NCBI GenBank assembly: GCA_963846915.1
Contig: CAWJXV010000009.1
Coordinates: forward strand, 1,240,001-1,304,000
Source of the DNA: PALSA-612 sp963846915
GTDB lineage: Bacteria > Actinomycetota > Thermoleophilia > Gaiellales > Gaiellaceae
Length of the DNA stretch: 64,000 nucleotides
Direction: 5' to 3'
In this document: positions 59,896 to 64,000 of the stretch, one piece after another
How the letters are laid out: each line of letters starts with the position of its first letter
Numbering within the stretch: the first letter of the stretch is position 1
Program-made: the position numbers and the translations under genes
Notes under the pieces: model-generated
Told to the model about the DNA's origin: nothing
Databases searched by the model: none
Seen by the model: the letters and a program-made list of their open reading frames with translations, nothing else

Positions 59896-60377
59896 ATCCC
59901 TTCCGCCGGCGGAAGGCCGCGCGGCCGGGGGCCAAGCGCGTCCTCGTCCCGTTCACCCGCGGGCGGCTTGACCCCGGCGTCCTCGCGGCCGCGATCCGCA
60001 TCGCCCGGGCCGAGGAAGCGACACTCGTTCCCGCCTACCTCGTCGTTACCCGGTTCGAGTTCTCGCTCGATGCTCCGATGCACCAGCAGGTCGACATGGC
60101 GATGCCTCTCCTCGAGGCGGTCGAGAACGCGGCCCTGAAGGCCGGCGTCCCCGTCGACGCGCGGATCGAGAGCGGCCGTACACCCATCCACGCGCTGCAG
60201 CGACTCTGGGACGCCGAGTCCTTCGACAGGATCGTCGTGCCGGCTCCGACCGGGCGCGAGCCGGGGTTCACGCCCAGGGACTTGCTCTGGATCCTCACGC
60301 ACGCACCCAGCGAGACGGTGATCCTGCGTCCGCAGCCGGAGGACACGTTGGAGCCGGTGCACGCCGAAGCCGTCTAG
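59892..60377 (+). CDS. UspA family universal stress protein
   Basis: A 161-residue Usp-fold protein: AKRVLVPFTRGRLDPGVLAA opens the fold, then RIARAEEATLVPAYLVV, and SFDRIVVPAP near the end. The ATP-binding G-x2-G-x9-G-S/T motif is altered (PTGREPGFTPRDLLW), so nucleotide binding is doubtful. GTG 59892 overlaps the KdpD sensor gene. Its place suggests a link to potassium sensing. Confidence 0.8.
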   Translation: MNPFRRRKAARPGAKRVLVPFTRGRLDPGVLAAAIRIARAEEATLVPAYLVVTRFEFSLDAPMHQQVDMAMPLLEAVENAALKAGVPVDARIESGRTPIHALQRLWDAESFDRIVVPAPTGREPGFTPRDLLWILTHAPSETVILRPQPEDTLEPVHAEAV

Positions 60378-60388
60378 GCTTCGCCGCC

Positions 60389-61579
60389 ATGCCCGCTCTC
60401 TGCATCCCGGCGGCGGAGCTGGAGGCGCGGCGCGGGCGTCTGCTCGAGCACGTCCGCGACCGCGGCCTGATGGGCTGCGTCCTCTTCGACGAGCACTACA
60501 TCCGCTACTTCACGAACTTCTGGTTCCTCGCCACCGAGCGGCCGGTCGCCCTGGCGATCGACGGCGCGGGCGCGATGATGGCCTTCGTCCCCGACTTCGA
60601 GGTCGAGCGCGTCCGCGCCGAGACGGCTTTCGAGCTCGTCGAGTCCTACCCCGAGTATCCGGGCCTCGAGCACCCGATGCTGATCCTCGCCGCGCTGCTC
60701 TCCGACCTGGGCATCCGCGGCGCGATCGCCGCCGACCAGGACGGCTACCCGGGCATCCTCGGCTACGCGGGGCCGGCGTTGAGCGAGGCGACGGCCAGCA
60801 GCGTCGCGGTCGTCGCGCCGTTCGTGGAGAGCCTGATGGCACGCAAGAGCGCGGCCGAGGTCGAGCTGATCCGCGAGAGCGCCCGCTGGTGCGCGCACGC
60901 GCACCGCCTGCTGCAGGACGCGTCTCGCCCGGGCGCGAGCGAGGCCGAGGCGGCGCTGCGCGCGGGCCACGAGTCCACGCTCGCGATGCTCGCGGCGCTC
61001 GGACCGGACTACGCGGGGCAGCTCGCGTCGTCGGACGGCGTCTCCGCCGGTTACCGCGGCCAGATCGGCGTGCGCTCTTCCTGGGCCCACGCCGTCTCGC
61101 ACAACATCGAGTTCCGGCCGGGCGACGTGCTCGTGACCGAGACGAGCGCCCCGGTGTGGGGCTACAACGCCGAGCTCGAGCGAGCGATGGTCGTCGGCGA
61201 GCCGACCGACGAGATGCGCCGCCTGTTCGACCACATGCTCGAGGCACAGCAGGTGGCCTTCAGGACGCTGCGGCCGGGCGTGACCTGCGCCGTCGTCGAC
61301 GTCGCCGTGCTCGCCTACTTCGAGGCCAACGGCCTGCTCGTGAACTGGCGGCAGCACACCGGCCACGCGATCGGCCTGCGCAACCATGAAGCGCCGTTCC
61401 TCGACATCGGCGACCACACGACGATCGAGCCGGGCATGGTGTTCACGATCGAGCCGGGCGTGTACGCGAGCGAGCTCGGCGGGTTCCGTCACTCCGACAC
61501 GGTCGTCGTCACCGAAGACGGCATCGACGTCCTCACCGACTACCCGAGCGATCTCGAGAGCCTGACGATCCCCGTCTGA
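60389..61579 (+). CDS. M24 (pita-bread fold) peptidase/creatinase-like protein
   Basis: A 396-residue protein. Residues 1-165 form the N-terminal domain; the pita-bread part follows. The first metal-site segment, normally D-x-G-x-x-x-x-x-Y-x-x-D, reads VTETSAPVWGYNAELERAMV: both Asp positions are Glu or absent, and GYNAELERA resembles the ALER of creatinase and ectoine-hydrolase types. His in HTGHAIGL and Glu in IEPGMVFTIEPGVY remain. It is therefore likely to be a hydrolase related to creatinase rather than a standard Xaa-Pro peptidase. TAGGCT at 60375-60380 precedes ATG 60389. Confidence 0.85.
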   Translation: MPALCIPAAELEARRGRLLEHVRDRGLMGCVLFDEHYIRYFTNFWFLATERPVALAIDGAGAMMAFVPDFEVERVRAETAFELVESYPEYPGLEHPMLILAALLSDLGIRGAIAADQDGYPGILGYAGPALSEATASSVAVVAPFVESLMARKSAAEVELIRESARWCAHAHRLLQDASRPGASEAEAALRAGHESTLAMLAALGPDYAGQLASSDGVSAGYRGQIGVRSSWAHAVSHNIEFRPGDVLVTETSAPVWGYNAELERAMVVGEPTDEMRRLFDHMLEAQQVAFRTLRPGVTCAVVDVAVLAYFEANGLLVNWRQHTGHAIGLRNHEAPFLDIGDHTTIEPGMVFTIEPGVYASELGGFRHSDTVVVTEDGIDVLTDYPSDLESLTIPV

Positions 61580-61586
61580 GGCGGGA

Positions 61587-61616
61587 GGCAGGGCCCCGGC
61601 TCTGCGGGACCCTGCC
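61587..61616. terminator. hairpin terminator between convergent genes
   Basis: GGCAGGG pairs with CCCTGCC, with an inner CCG/CGG extension. It lies 8 nt past the M24 gene and 13 nt from the end of the convergent gene. Confidence 0.7.
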
Positions 61617-61628
61617 GCGGCCTGCCGC

Positions 61629-62054
61629 TCAGCGCGTCTCGACGCTGACCACGTTGAACGACTTGTCGACGTAGACGGTCACGGGTGTCCCGTCCGCCTT
61701 GACCATGTGCACCTCGTAGGCGGCATGGCCGTCGGCGTCGGTCTCGACACGGACGACGGTGGCGCCGCTGCCGACCTTGGCGACCGCGAGCGCCTGGACC
61801 CTGGACGCGGTGTCGCCCGTGAGCAGCGTCTCGTCGCTCCGCTGAGCGCCCCACGGGTTCTGGGCGGTTGCTCCCGGCGGGGCCGCGCGCGCCTGCGACG
61901 GCGCCGCGGTCGAGGGGGCGGTCGACGCCGTGGTGCTCGGGGTCGAGCCCGAGCCGGATGCGGCGCTCGCGATGCCGTAGCTCCCGAGGGCGACGCCGCC
62001 GACGACGGCTCCGACGATCAGGCTCCTCGGAACCGTCCTGCGCTTGGTGTCCAT
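61629..62054 (-). CDS. secreted PepSY-like protein
   Basis: A 141-residue exported protein. The signal is SLIVGAVVGGVALGSYGIASAA, followed by a Ser/Thr/Ala/Pro linker, then a small domain SRVQALAVAKVGSGATVVRVETDADGHAAYEVHMVKADG ending VYVDKSFNVVSVE, which fits the PepSY fold. Such domains often inhibit peptidases or act as chaperones. ATG 62054 is preceded by AAAGGAG. Confidence 0.78.
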   Translation of the reverse strand: MDTKRRTVPRSLIVGAVVGGVALGSYGIASAASGSGSTPSTTASTAPSTAAPSQARAAPPGATAQNPWGAQRSDETLLTGDTASRVQALAVAKVGSGATVVRVETDADGHAAYEVHMVKADGTPVTVYVDKSFNVVSVETR

Positions 62055-62174
62055 CGGTGGACTCCTTTCGTTTCGTGTGGCGCGCCCGGAATGGACGCAC
62101 CCCAAGCGTGCGCCCACGGGCTGAGCGATCCGTGGGCGCCGCCTGAGAGTTCGATCGGAGTCTTGCTGCGACGC

Positions 62175-62534
62175 CTAGCCGGCCGACGAGTCCTGCTGCC
62201 AGAGGTGGAAAGCGTTGCCCTCGCTGTCGTGGCAGGCCGCGAACCAGCCGTGCCCCGGAACCGGCATCTTCCCTTCCGCGTCGCCGCCGAGCTCGCGAAC
62301 CTTCACCGAGCTCGCATCGATGTCGTCCGTCGCGAAGTAGTAGTTCGGATAGCCGGTGCGATCCTCGCTCGCGAAGATGGCGGCGCCCATGGTCTCGCTG
62401 GCCTGCGCCATGCGGTAGTCCATTCCGGGCATGCCGGAGTCCTGGAAGGACCAGCCGAACAGGCCGTTCCAGAAGCTCTGCCCCCGGTCGGCGTCCTCGG
62501 CGGGCAACTCGACGTGGACGATCTCTCCAGCCAT
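62175..62534 (-). CDS. VOC family protein
   Basis: A 119-residue single-module-pair VOC protein: IVHVELPAEDADRGQSFWNG, LFGWSFQ, then YYFATDDIDASSVKVRELGG and CHDSEGNAFHLWQ. Metal-ligand positions are HVE in the first strand and the FHLW near the end. Resembles the 27-kDa antigen-like/lactoylglutathione-lyase-related group. ATG 62534 is preceded by GGAGAGGAG. It lies between unrelated genes on the same strand. Confidence 0.85.
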   Translation of the reverse strand: MAGEIVHVELPAEDADRGQSFWNGLFGWSFQDSGMPGMDYRMAQASETMGAAIFASEDRTGYPNYYFATDDIDASSVKVRELGGDAEGKMPVPGHGWFAACHDSEGNAFHLWQQDSSAG

Positions 62535-62565
62535 GCTGCTCCTCTCCTCGGTTTCGCCGCGAACC

Positions 62566-63504
62566 CTAGCCGCGGAGCAGCGCCGCGAGCCCGCGGACGC
62601 CGGTCGTGTCGAGCACCTCGTAGCGGCGGAGCGCGAACGGCTGCTGCGCTCGCTGCGCCGAGCCGGGCTCGGTCGTCACCGCGAGGACGTATCCCGCCTG
62701 CCGGACGAGCGCTTCCGTCCGCTCGTCGAAGCGGCCCGCGGGATAGGCGAACCATTGCACCGGGTGGCCGAGGTGGCGTTCGAGCGCGAGTCGCGACTGG
62801 ATCAGCTCCTGCAGCGCAGCGGGGTCGGTGAGCCGCGGGAGCTCGGCATGGCTGACCGTGTGCGAGCCGATCTGAACCCCGTTCTGCTCCAGCGCCTTCA
62901 GCTGCGCCCAGCTCAGGAAGCTGACGTCCGAGCCGGAGATGCGCCCGGTGATCACGTACGCCGTGGCGGCCATGCCGAGACGCTCGAGCACCGGCGCCGC
63001 GTTCGCGAGCACGTCGCGGTAGCCGTCGTCGAACGAGATCATCACCGGCTTCGCGGGCAGCCGCTTGCCCTGTTCGAGCGCTGCGAAGAGCTGCTGCTGC
63101 GTGATCGCGTGGAAGCCGCGTACGTGGAGCCAGCGCATCTGGGCCGCGAAGTCGGCCGGGGTGACGGTGAGCGAGCGCGTGATTGCCGGCAGGCTGGGTC
63201 GGAGCCTGTCGATCCGGTGGTACATCAGGATCGGGACGGAGAGCGCCCGCGCGGGGAGGGTCGCCGGTAGGGCCACCCGTGTAATCGGGGCCGGGGCGAG
63301 CGGCGCCGCGGGTGACGCCCTGTGCGTCGGCGGCGGGGTCGTGTGCGGCTCGGGTGCGGAGGCCGCCTTGCCGCCGCCACGGAGCCCGAGGAACAGCCCG
63401 AGCCCGAGCGCGACGGCGAGCAGCGCCAGCACGCCGAGCCGCCGCCTCCGTGCCCGGCGCCGGTTCTCGAGCCGTCGCTGGAGCCGCGAGTCCTGCGTCA
63501 GCAC
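62566..63504 (-). CDS. polysaccharide deacetylase (NodB fold), membrane-anchored
   Basis: A 312-residue protein: an Arg-rich N terminus, one helix (LGVLALLAVALGLGLFLGL), a Pro/Ala linker, and a NodB-type deacetylase domain. ILMYHRIDRL begins the domain, ISFDDGYRDV provides the catalytic Asp and metal Asp, and IGSHTVSHAELPRL gives the HSxxH-like metal His pair; the closing WFAYPAGRFDE and GYVLAVTTEPG are typical. It would remove N- or O-acetyl groups from a cell-wall or exopolysaccharide. GTG 63504 directly abuts the HMG-CoA lyase stop. Confidence 0.9.
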   Translation of the reverse strand: MLTQDSRLQRRLENRRRARRRRLGVLALLAVALGLGLFLGLRGGGKAASAPEPHTTPPPTHRASPAAPLAPAPITRVALPATLPARALSVPILMYHRIDRLRPSLPAITRSLTVTPADFAAQMRWLHVRGFHAITQQQLFAALEQGKRLPAKPVMISFDDGYRDVLANAAPVLERLGMAATAYVITGRISGSDVSFLSWAQLKALEQNGVQIGSHTVSHAELPRLTDPAALQELIQSRLALERHLGHPVQWFAYPAGRFDERTEALVRQAGYVLAVTTEPGSAQRAQQPFALRRYEVLDTTGVRGLAALLRG

Positions 63505-64000
63505 TCAGCCGGCCACCGGTGCGAACGTCCCCGCCCGGTAGACCTGGCCCTCGAGCGGCCGGCCGAGCAGGCCCTCGAGCCACTGTGCGACCGCGATCAG
63601 CGCCTCGAGGTCGATGCCCGTCTCGATCCCCTCGCCGTGCAGCAGGTAGACGAGGTCCTCGGTCGAGATGTTGCCGGTCGCTTTCGGCGCGAACGGGCAG
63701 CCGCCGATCCCGCCGACCGACGCGTCGAGGACGCTCGCACCGGAGGCGATCGCCTCGTACGCGTTCGCGAAGCCGGTCGAGCGCGTGTTGTGGAGATGCA
63801 CGCCCACCGGCGCGCCGAGCTTGACGCCGGCGGAGACGAGCTGCCTGACCTGCCGCGGGACGCCGACGCCGACGGTGTCCGCGAAGACGATCTCGTCCGC
63901 GCCACCTTCCACGAGCAGAGCGGCGAGCTCGAGGACCCGCTCCGGGTCGATCGCGCCCTCGAACGGGCACCCGAACGCGGTTCCGATCGTCACCGTTGCG
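63505..64000 (-). CDS. hydroxymethylglutaryl-CoA lyase-like protein, partial
   Basis: The C-terminal part (about 163 residues) of an HMGL-like TIM-barrel enzyme; the rest lies beyond the window edge. ADTVGVGVPRQV, GVHLHNTRSTG with metal-binding His, and GGIGGCPFAPKATGNISTEDL (catalytic Cys near the end) match HMG-CoA lyase, which cleaves HMG-CoA to acetyl-CoA and acetoacetate in leucine breakdown. It is followed immediately by the deacetylase gene. Confidence 0.9.
   Translation of the reverse strand, partial: ATVTIGTAFGCPFEGAIDPERVLELAALLVEGGADEIVFADTVGVGVPRQVRQLVSAGVKLGAPVGVHLHNTRSTGFANAYEAIASGASVLDASVGGIGGCPFAPKATGNISTEDLVYLLHGEGIETGIDLEALIAVAQWLEGLLGRPLEGQVYRAGTFAPVAG

Noticed and set aside
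1..64000. CRISPR arrays, rRNA genes, riboswitches
   Set aside because: No regularly spaced short repeats, rRNA sequence or recognisable riboswitch core was found.

Overview
The window is GC-rich DNA (roughly 65-70% G+C by eye) of actinobacterial type. GTG and TTG starts are common, stop/start overlaps are frequent, and many genes have a TAnnnT box 6-8 nt before the start codon, as expected for leaderless mRNAs. Gene content (kdpFACB with a split KdpD, a CtaG-type oxidase assembly factor, PadR/DUF3159, MprF-like synthase, GYD and VOC proteins) suggests a deep-branching actinobacterium, perhaps Thermoleophilia/Gaiellales. That placement is inference; no rRNA is present.

Region 1 (1 to about 9.5 kb) is accessory DNA: a phage-like ORF with an HNH nuclease, decayed repeats, a PiT phosphate transporter with its DUF47 partner, a frameshifted SRAP gene, a Wzz-like gene with an in-frame stop, a gene whose stop was removed by a 17-bp duplication, a collagen-like secreted protein and a GNAT enzyme. 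It ends with an integrase fragment followed by a tRNA-Pro 3' half (9479-9521), so it looks like the right end of an integrated element.

Region 2 (9.7-18.8 kb) looks chromosomal: DapA-family aldolase, a pair of 143-bp direct repeats, ctaG, tRNA-Gly, small membrane proteins, a DUF3159/PadR operon with a palindromic operator, a large secreted phosphoesterase, a YczE-like membrane protein, an alpha/beta hydrolase and a cyclophilin.

Region 3 (18.8-27.07 kb) is an 8.2-kb island bounded by tRNA-Arg(TCT) and a duplicated 3' part of that tRNA. It carries a frameshifted tyrosine recombinase, a thioredoxin-reductase-like flavoprotein without the CxxC, a NarL-type regulator, a GYD protein, a DHA2-type MFS exporter, and relics of SRAP, cyclase and TolB-like genes. 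Several relics and a hairpin repeat are shared with region 1.

Region 4 (27.1-50.97 kb) is chromosomal. It holds an ATPase/cNMP-domain fusion, PfpI, isochorismatase and GH26-like genes, two tRNAs, and a CDP-alcohol phosphotransferase fused to a putative 2OG-Fe(II) dioxygenase and coupled to a cytidylyltransferase. A Pot-type ABC importer (ATPase frameshifted), an ABC exporter with a cNMP-binding tail, an esterase/MprF-like/DMT operon, an ArsR-AHSA1 operon with a perfect 20-bp palindrome, and a holin-like/phosphodiesterase fusion follow.

Region 5 (51.0-60.4 kb) is an extended potassium-uptake locus: kdpD kinase half, kdpE, small proteins, kdpF-A-C-B (unusual order), the KdpD sensor half as a separate gene, and a UspA protein. 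Two related proteins of unknown function flank the pump genes. The window ends with an M24 peptidase-like protein, a secreted protein, a VOC protein, a polysaccharide deacetylase and a partial HMG-CoA lyase.
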